Source: Streptomyces caniferus
GTDB taxonomy: Bacteria; Actinomycetota; Actinomycetes; Streptomycetales; Streptomycetaceae
Reading direction: 5' to 3'
Assembly (NCBI RefSeq): GCF_009811555.1
Contig: NZ_BLIN01000005.1
Coordinates: forward strand, 3,295,501 to 3,359,500
Length of the DNA: 64,000 bases
Of this stretch, positions 48,590 through 58,214 are shown piece by piece. Numbering within the stretch: the stretch's first letter is position 1; the number at the start of each line of letters is the position of its first letter. Position numbers and translations under genes: made by a program. The notes under the pieces are model-generated. The model had not been told where the DNA came from. It searched no databases and saw only the letters and a program-made list of their open reading frames with translations.

Positions 48590-49270
48590 CTAGGAAGCCA
48601 CCGCCACCCCGCCCCGGGAACCGGCCGTCAGGCCCAGCTCCGTGGCGAAGGCCAGTGCGGCGTCCGGCCGGACCTCGTACCAGCAGTCCTGGCCGCAGAC
48701 CGCGTCCAGGAGTGTGGTGATGTCCTCCGCGCCGACCCTGCGGGCCTCGGCGGCGGCCAGGAAGGCGCGGACCGCCGCCATGGCGTCGACCTCCGTCTCC
48801 GCGCGGGCCACGAGGTCCTCGGCGATGTCCCTGGCCGCGTCGTCGCCGGGCGCGACCCAGCCCATGGCCATCTCCAGGCCGTCGTCCGGCAGCTTCTCGG
48901 GGTACGGGGCGCGCGCCCAGGCGCCGTCCTGCCACCAGTAGACGAACCCGAAGAGATTACCCTCGGCGTCCTCGCGCAACTGCTCCCAGGGCAGCCATGC
49001 GGGGCCGCCGTCCAGGAAGTCGATCTGGCGGCCGCCGCTGTGCGTATGACTGCCGTCCGAGTCCTGGCCGCAGAGGAGGGCCCGGCCGTCCTCGAACAAC
49101 TTCAGCCGCCACCAGTAGCTGCCGCCGTCGTTCCAGCACTGCAATCCCTGGCCGCTCCAGGAGAATTCGTCCCAGTCGTCGATGGCGGCCGCCACTACCG
49201 CCAGCGTCGCGGCGCGCGCCCACAGGCGCTCCGGGTGATCCAGGTCTTCGGGCACGCTCGGCCTGTGCAT
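48590..49270 (-). CDS. Hypothetical protein, Trp-rich
   Basis: 226 residues, soluble, acidic. Many Trp (DEFSWSGQGLQCWNDGG, YWWRLKLFEDGRALLCGQD, FVYWWQDGAW). It resembles SMI1/KNR4- or SUKH-like small actinobacterial proteins in length and composition, but I cannot assign a family. The region upstream (49271-49461) is AT-rich and promoter-like. Confidence 0.72.
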   Translation of the reverse strand: MHRPSVPEDLDHPERLWARAATLAVVAAAIDDWDEFSWSGQGLQCWNDGGSYWWRLKLFEDGRALLCGQDSDGSHTHSGGRQIDFLDGGPAWLPWEQLREDAEGNLFGFVYWWQDGAWARAPYPEKLPDDGLEMAMGWVAPGDDAARDIAEDLVARAETEVDAMAAVRAFLAAAEARRVGAEDITTLLDAVCGQDCWYEVRPDAALAFATELGLTAGSRGGVAVAS

Positions 49271-49461
49271 GGCGCTCTCCCCCGCTTGTCCAGCGCGGCC
49301 CCGCCGACGCGACCACGCACCGTCCCCTGTCATCTCGAACCATAGCGACGGGGTCTGACAATTCCGCATGACGAAGCCGTCACAATAATCAAGTCGTCAA
49401 CAAAATTCGGCCCACCGCGCAACGCCACCGGCGAGGGCCGGTTCGGCGACGGATCGGCGCG

Positions 49462-50133
49462 TCAGTTCAGCGAGGGGTCGTCCGGATACGTGGCCACCAT
49501 CGCCAGCTCGTTGCGCTGCCGCCGCAGCACCGCGCGCCACAACTGCTCCGGGTCGGGCGAGGAGACATCGCCGGGCTCGGACTCGACGACGTACCAGGCA
49601 CCCTCGACCAGTTCGTCCTCCAGCTGGCCCGGACCCCAGCCCGCGTACCCGGCGAAGATCCGCAGGCTGCCGAGGACCGCCGCGAGGAGTTCCGGAGGGG
49701 CCTCCAGATCGACCAGACCGATCGCGCCGTGCACTCTGCGCCAGCCCAGCGGCTCGTCACCCGACTGCACGCCCGCCCGGTCCGCGGCCGGTGCGCCGGC
49801 GGTCTCCGCGCCCTCGCCGTTGGCCAGGGCGCCGCTGTCCACGGACGGGATCCCGCCCTCGCCGGACAGCCCGCCGGGCACCACGGCCACCCCGAGGGCC
49901 GAGTCCAGCGACACCGGGCCGCCCTGGAAGACGACCCCCGGCTCACCGGCCAGCGCGGCCCAGGGCGCGAGGATGTCCGCGACACCGACCGGCGTGGGAC
50001 GGTTGAGGACCACGCCGAGGGAGCCCTCCTCGTCGTGGTCGAGGAGCAGCACCACCGCGCGGTCGAAATTCGGATCGGCGAGCGCGGGCGTCGCGACAAG
50101 AAGCCGCCCTGTGAGCGAGGACACCTCGGTCAT
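49462..50133 (-). CDS. YqgE/AlgH family protein (UPF0301)
   Basis: 223 residues. LTGRLLVATPALADPNFDRAVVLLLDHDEEGSLGVVLNRPT is the family signature, and IFAGYAGWGPGQLEDEL is the second conserved block. An Ala/Gly-rich insertion (about 105-130) is longer than usual. Function is unresolved in the family. Divergent from murA. Confidence 0.9.
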   Translation of the reverse strand: MTEVSSLTGRLLVATPALADPNFDRAVVLLLDHDEEGSLGVVLNRPTPVGVADILAPWAALAGEPGVVFQGGPVSLDSALGVAVVPGGLSGEGGIPSVDSGALANGEGAETAGAPAADRAGVQSGDEPLGWRRVHGAIGLVDLEAPPELLAAVLGSLRIFAGYAGWGPGQLEDELVEGAWYVVESEPGDVSSPDPEQLWRAVLRRQRNELAMVATYPDDPSLN

Positions 50134-50430
50134 GGCCACATGATCCCGCACTTCTGCCCGAAGCGGGGAGTCAACGCCCGGACCCGGCCGAGAGCAGGGC
50201 AGGGCGTACGGCGGCAACACCGGCGCACACCCTCGGCGTCGGATAGGCCATTCAAGACATTCCCTGGCAATTTCAGTCAAAGGGTGATTACAGATCAAAG
50301 GCGGATCGTAGCGGAGCGTGTTGTGGCAAAGCCATTACATGCTCAGAACGTGCACGGGCCTACGGACTCACCCTCGACCGCCCTTACCATTTCAGCTTGG
50401 CCCCTGCCCGTCTCCAGGAACGCGAGATCC

Positions 50431-51777
50431 ATGACCGTCTCTACTGACGACGTACTGCTTGTCCACGGCGGCACCCCGCTCGAGGGCGAGATCCGGGTTC
50501 GCGGCGCGAAGAACCTTGTGCCGAAGGCCATGGTCGCCGCCCTCCTCGGCAGCGGTCCCAGCCGACTGCGCAACGTGCCCGATATCCGTGACGTACGTGT
50601 GGTGCGCGGGCTGCTGCAGCTGCACGGCGTCACGGTGCGCCCCGGTGACGAGCCGGGCGAACTGGTCCTCGACCCGTCCCACGTGGAGAGCGCAAACGTC
50701 GCGGACATCGATGCGCACGCGGGCTCCTCACGGATCCCGATCCTGTTCTGCGGCCCGCTGCTGCACCGCCTCGGCCACGCCTTCATCCCCGGCCTGGGCG
50801 GCTGCGACATCGGCGGCCGGCCGGTCGACTTCCACTTCGACGTGCTGCGCCAGTTCGGCGCGACGATCGAGAAGCGCGCCGACGGCCAGTACCTGGAGGC
50901 CCCGCAGCGACTGCGCGGCACCAAGATCCGGCTGCCGTACCCGTCGGTCGGCTCGACCGAGCAGGTGCTGCTGACGGCCGTCCTGGCCGAGGGCGTCACC
51001 GAGCTTTCGAACGCCGCCGTGGAGCCGGAGATCGAGGACCTCATCTGCGTACTGCAGAAGATGGGCGCGATCATCTCCATGGACACCGACCGGACGATCC
51101 GGATCACCGGTGTCGACAAACTCGACGGCTACACCCACCGCGCCCTCCCGGACCGCCTGGAGGCGGCCTCCTGGGCGTCCGCGGCGCTGGCCACCGAGGG
51201 CAACATCTACGTCCGCGGCGCGCAGCAGCGGTCGATGATGACCTTCCTCAACACCTTCCGCAAGGTCGGCGGCGCGTTCCAGATCGAGGACGAGGGCATC
51301 CGCTTCTGGCACCCGGGCGGCCTGCTCAACGCCATCGCCCTGGAGACCGACGTCCACCCCGGTTTCCAGACCGACTGGCAGCAGCCGCTGGTCGTCGCGC
51401 TGACCCAGGCGTCGGGCCTGTCGATCGTGCACGAGACGGTCTACGAGTCCCGGCTCGGCTTCACGTCCGCGCTCAACCAGATGGGCGCGCACATCCAGCT
51501 CTACCGGGAGTGCCTGGGCGGCTCCGCCTGCCGCTTCGGACAGCGCAACTTCCTGCACTCCGCGGTCGTCTCCGGCCCGACCAAGCTGCAGGGTTCCGAC
51601 CTGGTCATCCCCGACCTGCGCGGCGGCTTCTCGTATCTGATCGCGGCGCTGGCGGCGCAGGGCACCTCCCGGGTGCACGGCATCGACCTGATCAACCGCG
51701 GCTACGAGAACTTCATGGAGAAGCTCGTGGAGCTGGGCGCCGACGTCGAGCTGCCGAACGGCGCACTGCCCAACTGA
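50431..51777 (+). CDS. murA: UDP-N-acetylglucosamine 1-carboxyvinyltransferase
   Basis: 448 residues, first committed step of peptidoglycan synthesis. The N-terminal RGAKNLVPKAMVAALLG, the catalytic loop GGCDIGGRPVDFH with the nucleophilic Cys, and the C-terminal DLRGGFSYLIAALAAQG are all present. The Cys means fosfomycin could bind. Start ATG 50431 has CAGGAA upstream. The preceding 297 bases are unusually AT-rich with repeated CAAAGG words. Confidence 0.95.
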   Translation: MTVSTDDVLLVHGGTPLEGEIRVRGAKNLVPKAMVAALLGSGPSRLRNVPDIRDVRVVRGLLQLHGVTVRPGDEPGELVLDPSHVESANVADIDAHAGSSRIPILFCGPLLHRLGHAFIPGLGGCDIGGRPVDFHFDVLRQFGATIEKRADGQYLEAPQRLRGTKIRLPYPSVGSTEQVLLTAVLAEGVTELSNAAVEPEIEDLICVLQKMGAIISMDTDRTIRITGVDKLDGYTHRALPDRLEAASWASAALATEGNIYVRGAQQRSMMTFLNTFRKVGGAFQIEDEGIRFWHPGGLLNAIALETDVHPGFQTDWQQPLVVALTQASGLSIVHETVYESRLGFTSALNQMGAHIQLYRECLGGSACRFGQRNFLHSAVVSGPTKLQGSDLVIPDLRGGFSYLIAALAAQGTSRVHGIDLINRGYENFMEKLVELGADVELPNGALPN

Positions 51778-51980
51778 GGGCTGGGTACTGTCCCGGCTGG
51801 GGACTGGCCACCGCCCCGACTGAGGGCTGGGGCGCTGGCCAACTGAGGGCCGAGGGGGCGGGTTTCCACCGCTCCCCCGGCCCTGCGCCGTATCCGGGGC
51901 CTGCGCCGTATCCGGGCCCGCGCCGCCCCCCGGGCCTCGCGCCGTAACCCGACCTCGCGCCGCGCGCCGTACCCGGGGCA
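51778..51980. repeat. Short degenerate repeats downstream of murA
   Basis: CTGAGGGCTGGG-type words recur after the murA stop. From 51882 an 18-bp unit (CCTGCGCCGTATCCGGGG) is duplicated exactly once, and looser copies (GCGCCGTA...) follow to about 51975. Non-coding. Confidence 0.6.
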
Positions 51981-52025
51981 CGCGCCGCCGCGAGTTCGCC
52001 CGGTTCACCGAGTTCGCCGACGTCG

Positions 52026-52198
52026 AGCATGCTGCGACGGATTTCCTCGCTCTCGTCGTGGAGACCGACCGGCCCCTCGGCGTCGAGCACCAACAGCGGC
52101 TCGTCCAGGAGGAGTACGCGCGGTCGGACGGCAAGCGGGTGGCCGCGGGCGAGGTGCTGCTGCCGAACGCCGGGGAGTCGGCGCGGAGTGGCCCTCAC
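52026..52198 (-). pseudogene. Fossil of an ABC-transporter ATPase
   Basis: The minus strand reads [35 protein letters not shown]. This aligns with the signature/Walker B core [32 protein letters not shown] of ABC ATPases, with a broken signature. No Walker A or the rest of the domain is nearby in frame. A decayed remnant is the simplest reading. Confidence 0.5.
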
Positions 52199-53017
52199 GC
52201 CCCAACAGGCCCGGCAGGCCCGGCAGGTCCAACGAGCAGCAGTCTCAGGTCCCGGCCGTCGGCCGCGTCATGGCCACAGCAACTGACGCCGGACAGCAGG
52301 GTCCTGAGGGCGCTGCGGATTCAGCCCCCCGCAGCGAACGGCGAGCCCGCGCATGCCCACGCACCGACGGGGCACCGACGGACCTCGCCGGTACCCCGGT
52401 GGACGACCCCGCCGGGCGCCTGGTGCGCGTCCACGGCGTGCGCTGAGACGTCACCCGGACGGCTGCCCGGCTGGACCAGGACTTCACCACCAGGGTGGCG
52501 GTCGGCGTCGCCGTCCGGCCCGGGTGCGCTGCGGCTCACGGTCGGCGTCGCCTCCGGCGGGTGCGCTACGGCTGCCGGACAGGGCGCAAGGCGCTGGCCA
52601 TACGGGGAAGCGCCTCATGGGACCGTCCGGCTGCCGAGAACCACCCCCAGGGGTGCCATGGCGGCGCGCGCCGCCTGCGGACCGCCGGCTGCCGACGGCC
52701 GGGAGCCTGCCACCAGCAACCCACCGTCCCCGCCCACCACCAACCATCAACCACCCCGCCCCACCCCCACACAAGCCCCCAACAGCCCTCAACGGCCCCC
52801 TCAACGCCCCACACCCGCCCGACTCCCCGTCGGCCCCTCCACCCCGCCCCCGGCAGCCACAGACCGCCCCACACGCCCGCACACGCCCCCCTGCCCCCTC
52901 CGCCCGTCCACATAGCCCCCGGGCCACCCCCGCTACCGGGCACACCCGCCCCGAGACACACGAAGAGGCGGCCATCCCTGGAAGGGATGACCGCCTCTTA
53001 TGCCGTGCTAGGGGGTG
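52199..53017. other. Degenerate intergenic sequence
   Basis: About 800 bases with no supported gene. The first part may contain more decayed transporter sequence; the last 300 are C-rich, A/C-biased low-complexity DNA. Ends in the HU terminator. Confidence 0.45.
52963..52999 (-). terminator. Terminator of the HU gene
   Basis: AAGAGGCGGCCATCCC (52963-52978) pairs with GGGATGACCGCCTCTT (52984-52999) with one mismatch and a five-base loop, 18 bases after the HU stop. Confidence 0.88.
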
Positions 53018-53299
53018 TTACTTACCCTTGGCGGCTTCCTTGAGCTTGGAGCCCGCGGAGACCTTCACGCTGTAGCCGGCCGGGATCTGGATCGGGTCGC
53101 CGGTCTGCGGGTTGCGCGCGGTGCGAGCGGCACGGTGGGTGCGCTCGAAGGTCAGGAAGCCGGGGATGGTGACCTTCTCGTCGCCCTTGGCGACGACCTC
53201 GCCGGTCACCTCGGCGAGGGCGGCCAGAACGGCGTCGGCGTCCTTGCGGGTCACCTCGGCACGATCGGCCAGAGCGGCCACCAGCTCACTGCGGTTCAT
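53018..53299 (-). CDS. hup: HU-family nucleoid DNA-binding protein
   Basis: 93 residues. MNRSELVAALADRAEVTRKDADAVLAAL and the arm region FLTFERTHRAARTARNPQTGDPIQIPA are the HU signature. It has a short Lys tail and lacks the long Lys/Ala tail of the second Streptomyces HU paralogue. Single gene with its own terminator. Confidence 0.95.
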   Translation of the reverse strand: MNRSELVAALADRAEVTRKDADAVLAALAEVTGEVVAKGDEKVTIPGFLTFERTHRAARTARNPQTGDPIQIPAGYSVKVSAGSKLKEAAKGK

Positions 53300-53605
53300 G
53301 TTTGTACTCCCGTGTTCTTCTTGCCAATGAGGCGTGAGATCGAAGCCGATGCTGCCAGGGTCCTCGGACAGTCCCCGGACCCGGGTCTGGTGCCAGACCC
53401 TCGCGCCCGATTACGCATCCTGCCCCCACCTGCGGCGGTAAAGCCAATCCGGCACCCAGGAGGGTCACACGAAAAGCGCCACTGCCTCGTAGTGGTGACG
53501 CTCCGTATCATTCCCGCTCCGGGCCGGCCCCACAGGGCGGCGGTCGCTTGCTGCCCGCCACCCTATGGGGGCCCCAACGACGGCGTGTCCAGCGACGCGC
53601 CGTAC
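53300..53605. other. Intergenic with nested palindromes
   Basis: 306 bases between HU start and malic enzyme stop. A nested palindrome GGGTCC-TC-GGAC-A-GTCC-CC-GGACCC lies at 53358-53382, and GGGTCTGG/CCAGACCC at 53383-53400. These may terminate malic enzyme transcription or flank the HU promoter. Confidence 0.5.
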
Positions 53606-55039
53606 TCAGACCGTCGTGGTGGCCGTCACAGCCGGGTCGCCGCTCTTGGCCGCTTCCCGGACCGCACCGGCCACCGCGCCCGCGACCTTCTCGTTGAAGA
53701 CGCTGGGGATGATGTAGTTCGGGTTGACCTCGTCCTCCAGGACGACGTCCGCGAGGGCACCGGCCGCGGCCAGCATCATCTCGGTGTTCACCGTACGGGA
53801 GTGGGCGTCCAGCAGGCCGCGGAAGACTCCGGGGAACACCAGGACGTTGTTGATCTGGTTCGGGAAGTCGGAGCGGCCGGTGGCCACGACGGCGGAGGTC
53901 TGCCGGGCGATGGCCGGGTCGACCTCCGGGTCGGGGTTGGCGAGTGCGAACACGATCGCGCCCTCGGCCATCTTCGAGACGTCGTCGCCGTCCAGGACGT
54001 TGGGTGCGGAGACGCCGATGAAGACGTCCGCGCCGACCACGGCCTCCTTGAGGGTGCCGGTGACGCCCTCGGGGTTGGTGTTGTCGGCGATCCAGCGCAG
54101 CGGCGAGTCCGGGTCGGCGTCGACCAGGTCCGTACGGCCGGCGTGCACCACACCGTGGATGTCGGCGACGACGGCGTGCTGGACGCCGGCGGCCAGCAGC
54201 AGCTTGAGGATGGCGGTGCCGGCCGCGCCGGCGCCGGACATCACGACCCGGACGTTCTCGACCTTCTTGCCGACGACGCGCAGCGCGTTGGTGAGCGCGG
54301 CGAGCACCACGATGGCGGTGCCGTGCTGGTCATCGTGGAAGACCGGGATGTCCAGGGCCTCGCGCAGCCGTGCCTCGATCTCGAAGCAGCGGGGGGCGGA
54401 GATGTCCTCCAGGTTGATGCCCGCGAAGCCGGGGGCGATGGCCTTGACGATCTCCACGATGGCGTCGGTGTCCTGGGTGTCCAGGCACAGCGGCCAGGCG
54501 TCGATGCCGGCGAAGCGCTTGAAGAGGGCCGCCTTGCCCTCCATGACGGGCAGGGCGGCCTTGGGGCCGATGTTGCCGAGTCCGAGGACGGCGGAGCCGT
54601 CGGTGACGACCGCGACGCTGTTGCGCTTGATGGTCAGCCGGCGGGCGTCCTCGGGGTTGTCGGCGATGGCCTGGCAGACGCGGGCGACGCCGGGGGTGTA
54701 GATCATCGAGAGGTCGTCGCGGTTGCGGATGGGGTGCTTCGACGACATCTCGATCTTGCCGCCGAGGTGCATCAGGAACGTACGGTCGGAGACCTTGCCC
54801 AGGGAGACGCCCTCGATGGTGCGCAGCTGGGAGACGATCTCGTCCGCGTGCGCCGTGGAGCTCGCCGCGATGGTGACGTCGATCCGGAGCTTTTCATGTC
54901 CGGACGCGGTCACGTCGAGGCCGGTGACCGAGCCTCCGTGGGACTCGACGGCCGTGGTGAGCTGGGAGACCGCGGTTCCGCTCGCGGGCACCTCCAGCCG
55001 GACCGTCATCGAGTAGGAGACGCTGGGCGCCGTTGCCAT
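53606..55039 (-). CDS. NAD(P)-dependent malic enzyme with N-terminal ACT domain
   Basis: 477 residues. An ACT-type regulatory domain (about 5-80) precedes the malic N-domain: SSKHPIRNRDDLSMIYTPGVARVCQAIA with the catalytic Tyr, and GPKAALPVMEGKAALFKRFAG with the catalytic Lys. The NAD domain has VVMSGAGAAGTAI. It makes pyruvate from malate. Cofactor preference (NAD or NADP) cannot be settled by eye. Confidence 0.93.
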   Translation of the reverse strand: MATAPSVSYSMTVRLEVPASGTAVSQLTTAVESHGGSVTGLDVTASGHEKLRIDVTIAASSTAHADEIVSQLRTIEGVSLGKVSDRTFLMHLGGKIEMSSKHPIRNRDDLSMIYTPGVARVCQAIADNPEDARRLTIKRNSVAVVTDGSAVLGLGNIGPKAALPVMEGKAALFKRFAGIDAWPLCLDTQDTDAIVEIVKAIAPGFAGINLEDISAPRCFEIEARLREALDIPVFHDDQHGTAIVVLAALTNALRVVGKKVENVRVVMSGAGAAGTAILKLLLAAGVQHAVVADIHGVVHAGRTDLVDADPDSPLRWIADNTNPEGVTGTLKEAVVGADVFIGVSAPNVLDGDDVSKMAEGAIVFALANPDPEVDPAIARQTSAVVATGRSDFPNQINNVLVFPGVFRGLLDAHSRTVNTEMMLAAAGALADVVLEDEVNPNYIIPSVFNEKVAGAVAGAVREAAKSGDPAVTATTTV

Positions 55040-55485
55040 GGCCGACTTCCTCTGCTTTCACCGTTTCGCTGCGTTTCGCGGCGTGTCACTGCGTTGTGCC
55101 GTCCGATCGTCGCACCTACCCCTCGGTACGCGGTAGCCGCCGCGGATTGCGAACGTTGTGTTCACCAGCAGGCATCGACTTCGGAAAACGCATTCCACCA
55201 TACGAGAGTCACCCGGCCAAGCAAAGGGGCCCACGTCACGTGGTGACGTGGGCCCCTCGGAAGCTGAGACACCGACCCGCCATGCTCGCCTCGCGGCAAG
55301 TGGTCGCTCGTAGCGACGATGGTTGGGCCCGGGGGCTTGGATCGGGCCGGTGCCGTCACCCAGGCTAACAAACCATGCCCGGAAGCGAATCCCGTCCCGC
55401 GGGGCCGATTTCAAGACCCCTCGTACGGCGGCGCGCACCACCCGGCCGCGCCCGCCGTACGGGTGCCGGAGCGGCCCGCCGCCCG
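55040..55485. other. Intergenic between HelD and malic enzyme genes
   Basis: 446 bases. It holds the malic enzyme promoter and the helicase terminator. No gene seen. Confidence 0.5.
55226..55256 (-). terminator. Intrinsic-type terminator of the HelD gene
   Basis: GGGGCCCACGTCAC (55226-55239) pairs perfectly with GTGACGTGGGCCCC (55243-55256), loop of three. On the minus strand the stem is followed by TTTGC, a partial U-run. Confidence 0.88.
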
Positions 55486-57993
55486 TCAGTCCCGCAGCAG
55501 GTCGGGGACTCCGGCCGCGTCCGGCTCGTCCCGTTCGGCCGACAGTACGGTCAGCTGCCGGGTGGCCCGGGTCAGCGCCACGTACAGCACCCGCAGCCCG
55601 GCCGGGGACTCGTCGGCGATCTCGGCCGGCGAGACCACCAGGGTGGCGTCGTACTCCAGCCCCTTGGCCTCCAGGGAACCCAGTGCCACCACCCGGTCGC
55701 CCAGCGGGGCCAGCCAACGGCGGGCCTGCGCGCGGCGGTTCATGGCCACCACCACGCCGACCGTGCCGTCCACCTCGCCCAGCAGCCGCTCGGCCTCGGC
55801 CACCGTGGCCCGCGCCAGCACCGCATCGTCGGCGGACGGGGCCCCGCCGTCCCCCTCCGCGACGAGCGCGAAGCGCGGCTCCAGGCCCGTGGAGCGGACC
55901 GCCTTCGGCGACTGCATACCGGGCATCGCCAGCGCCAGCACCTTGGCCGCCAGTTCGGCGATCTCCGCGGGGTTGCGGTAGTTCACGGTGAGCGTGAAGC
56001 GGCGGCGCGGGCGGGTGCCGAGCGCCTCGTCGCGTGCGACGGCGGCCTCGTCCGGGTCGGACCACGAGGACTGCGCGGGGTCGCCGACGACCGTCCAGGT
56101 GGCGTGCCGGCCGCGGCGGCCGACCATCCGCCACTGCATGGGCGTCAGGTCCTGCGCCTCGTCGACGATGACGTGGGCGTAGTCGGTGCGCTCCTCGTCC
56201 AGCCGTTCGCGCCGGCTGCGGCCGCCGCCGTTGCGCTCCGTGTACGTCGAGAGCTCCTCCAGGCCGGTCAGGTGGTCCAGCGGGTCGGCCTCGCGCGGCC
56301 GGGGCGGGCGCATCGGGGCGCCGAGGACGGTCTGCAGCTCGTCCAGCAGCGCGACGTCGTGGACCGAGAGCGGACCGTGCCCCGTCGGCTCCACGCGCCG
56401 CAGGGAGCGGGCCAGTTGGCGTACCTCGCGCTGGTTGAGGGTGCGGCGCGCCCAGCGGCCGAGCAGGCGCTCGTCGGCCATCGCGGCGAGCACCCCGCGC
56501 GGGGTCAGCTCGGGCCACCAGGCGTCCAGGAACTCCTGGAAGTCGGGTTCGGTGGTGATGTCCTCGTCGAAGCCCTGGCGGGCCTCGGCGGCGAGTTCGG
56601 GGTCCGTGTAGCGGCGGGCGGCGCCGGACTTGGCCCACAGGGCGTCCAGGATCAGCCGGCGGGCCCGCGGGCGCAGCAGGTTGACCGGTGCGGTGCCGCC
56701 GAGCGCGGACTGCCGGATGGCGTGCAGCTCGTCGGCGTCCAGCTCCAGCCGGCCGCCGAAGGCGACGACCCGCAGCCGGGCGGGTGCGGAGGGAGCGGGG
56801 CGCGAGGGTCTGGAGCGGGTGCGGCGGCCGTGGCGTTCCCCGTTGTCGGCGCCGTTCCCGGCGGGCGCGGTGAAGAGGTCCTCCAGGGAGAGCTGGGCGT
56901 TCTCGCCCGCGGCCCCCTGTGCCTCCTGCGGCGCCGCGGCCGCGGGTCCGGCCAGCTCCAGCGCCCCGCGGGCCGCCTTGCGCAGCAGCTTCTGCATCCG
57001 CGACGAGCCCTTGATACGGGCCACCGCGGGCGGGTCGTACGCGGTGGCCTCGGCGCCGTCCACCAGCGAGCCGAGCGCCCGGATGGCGACCTGGCCCTCC
57101 TCGCCGAGGGAGGGCAGCACGCCCTCGGTGTAGGCGACCAGCAGCGGTGTCGGGGAGACGATCAGGATGCCGCCCGCGTAGCGGCGCCGGTCCTGGTAGA
57201 GGAGGTAGGCGGCGCGGTGCAGCGCGACCGCGGTCTTGCCCGTGCCGGGGCCGCCCTCGACCTCGGTGACGGAGGCGGCGGGGGCCCGGATGACCATGTC
57301 CTGCTCGGCCTGGATGGAGGCGACGATGTCCCGCATGGTGTGGCTGCGGGCCCGGCCCAGCGCGGCCATCAGCGCACCGTCGCCGATCGCCGGCAGCTCC
57401 TGGCCGTCCAGCGTCGCGGTGACCTCCGGGCGCATCAGATCGTCCTCGACGCCGAGGACCCTACGGCCCTTGGAGCGGATCACCCGCCGGCGCACGACCC
57501 GCCCGGGGGCGACCGGCGTGGCCCGGTAGAAGGGCGCGGCGGCCGGCGCCCGCCAGTCGATGACCAGCGGCGAGTAGTCCGCGTCGAGGACGCCGAGACG
57601 GCCGATGTGCAGCGTCTCGGCGATCGTGGCGCGGTTGTCCTCGATCGCACCGTCGGCGGGCTCGACGGAGGTGAAGGCGCCGTCCGGGCCCTTCTTGCCG
57701 TCCTTGCCGAGGAGCAGGTCGATCCGGCCGAAGAGGAAGTCCTCGTACTCGGAATTCAGGCGGTGGAGATGGACTCCGGCCTGGAAGACCTGGGCGTCGC
57801 GTTCGGCGAGCGCGCCGGGCGTGCCGACCTGGCCGCGCTTGGCGGCGTCGTCCATCAGGAACTCTGCCTCGTGGATCTTCTCCTCGAGGCGCCGGTAGAC
57901 GCGGTCCAGATGCGTCTGCTCGGATTCGATCTCACGGTCGCGTACGGAATCCGAAGCGTGATCCGGTGCGTGCGTGGCGTTGTGCGCGGCCAC
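55486..57993 (-). CDS. helD: HelD-type UvrD-like helicase (RNA polymerase recycling factor class)
   Basis: 835 residues. An N-terminal coiled-coil-prone region (about 15-70) and a distinct N-domain precede Walker A GGPGTGKTA (motif I). DEAQDLTPMQWRM is motif II, VTVNYRN-like LTVNYRNPAEI motif IV, and LYVALTRATRQL motif VI. A long insertion with basic low complexity (about 330-410) splits the ATPase. HelD proteins release stalled RNA polymerase; HelR relatives protect from rifamycins. GTG 57993 starts it. No rifamycin-associated element seen upstream. Confidence 0.88.
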   Translation of the reverse strand: MAAHNATHAPDHASDSVRDREIESEQTHLDRVYRRLEEKIHEAEFLMDDAAKRGQVGTPGALAERDAQVFQAGVHLHRLNSEYEDFLFGRIDLLLGKDGKKGPDGAFTSVEPADGAIEDNRATIAETLHIGRLGVLDADYSPLVIDWRAPAAAPFYRATPVAPGRVVRRRVIRSKGRRVLGVEDDLMRPEVTATLDGQELPAIGDGALMAALGRARSHTMRDIVASIQAEQDMVIRAPAASVTEVEGGPGTGKTAVALHRAAYLLYQDRRRYAGGILIVSPTPLLVAYTEGVLPSLGEEGQVAIRALGSLVDGAEATAYDPPAVARIKGSSRMQKLLRKAARGALELAGPAAAAPQEAQGAAGENAQLSLEDLFTAPAGNGADNGERHGRRTRSRPSRPAPSAPARLRVVAFGGRLELDADELHAIRQSALGGTAPVNLLRPRARRLILDALWAKSGAARRYTDPELAAEARQGFDEDITTEPDFQEFLDAWWPELTPRGVLAAMADERLLGRWARRTLNQREVRQLARSLRRVEPTGHGPLSVHDVALLDELQTVLGAPMRPPRPREADPLDHLTGLEELSTYTERNGGGRSRRERLDEERTDYAHVIVDEAQDLTPMQWRMVGRRGRHATWTVVGDPAQSSWSDPDEAAVARDEALGTRPRRRFTLTVNYRNPAEIAELAAKVLALAMPGMQSPKAVRSTGLEPRFALVAEGDGGAPSADDAVLARATVAEAERLLGEVDGTVGVVVAMNRRAQARRWLAPLGDRVVALGSLEAKGLEYDATLVVSPAEIADESPAGLRVLYVALTRATRQLTVLSAERDEPDAAGVPDLLRD

Positions 57994-58214
57994 CCAGGCC
58001 CCCTTCTGCTGTGCGTAGGGCAGCCGTCAACCGTACGCGAACCAGGCACCGCGCGCACCTGGTGAAAGGGACAAAATCGGGCGAGTTTGGTCGGATGTCG
58101 ACTCAAGCCTTTACGTCGGGCGTGACCCGGTCGAGGGGATTGCCGATCGACGGCATGGCGGTGCTTGACGGGCGCCCCGTGCCGTACCCGGCTCGGGGTG
58201 CCCGCCCGCGCCTC

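Noticed and set aside
57994..58214. Rifamycin-associated element before the HelD-type gene
   Set aside because: Looked for the inverted repeat reported for rifamycin-induced genes; nothing matching it was found, so a HelR-type resistance role is not claimed.
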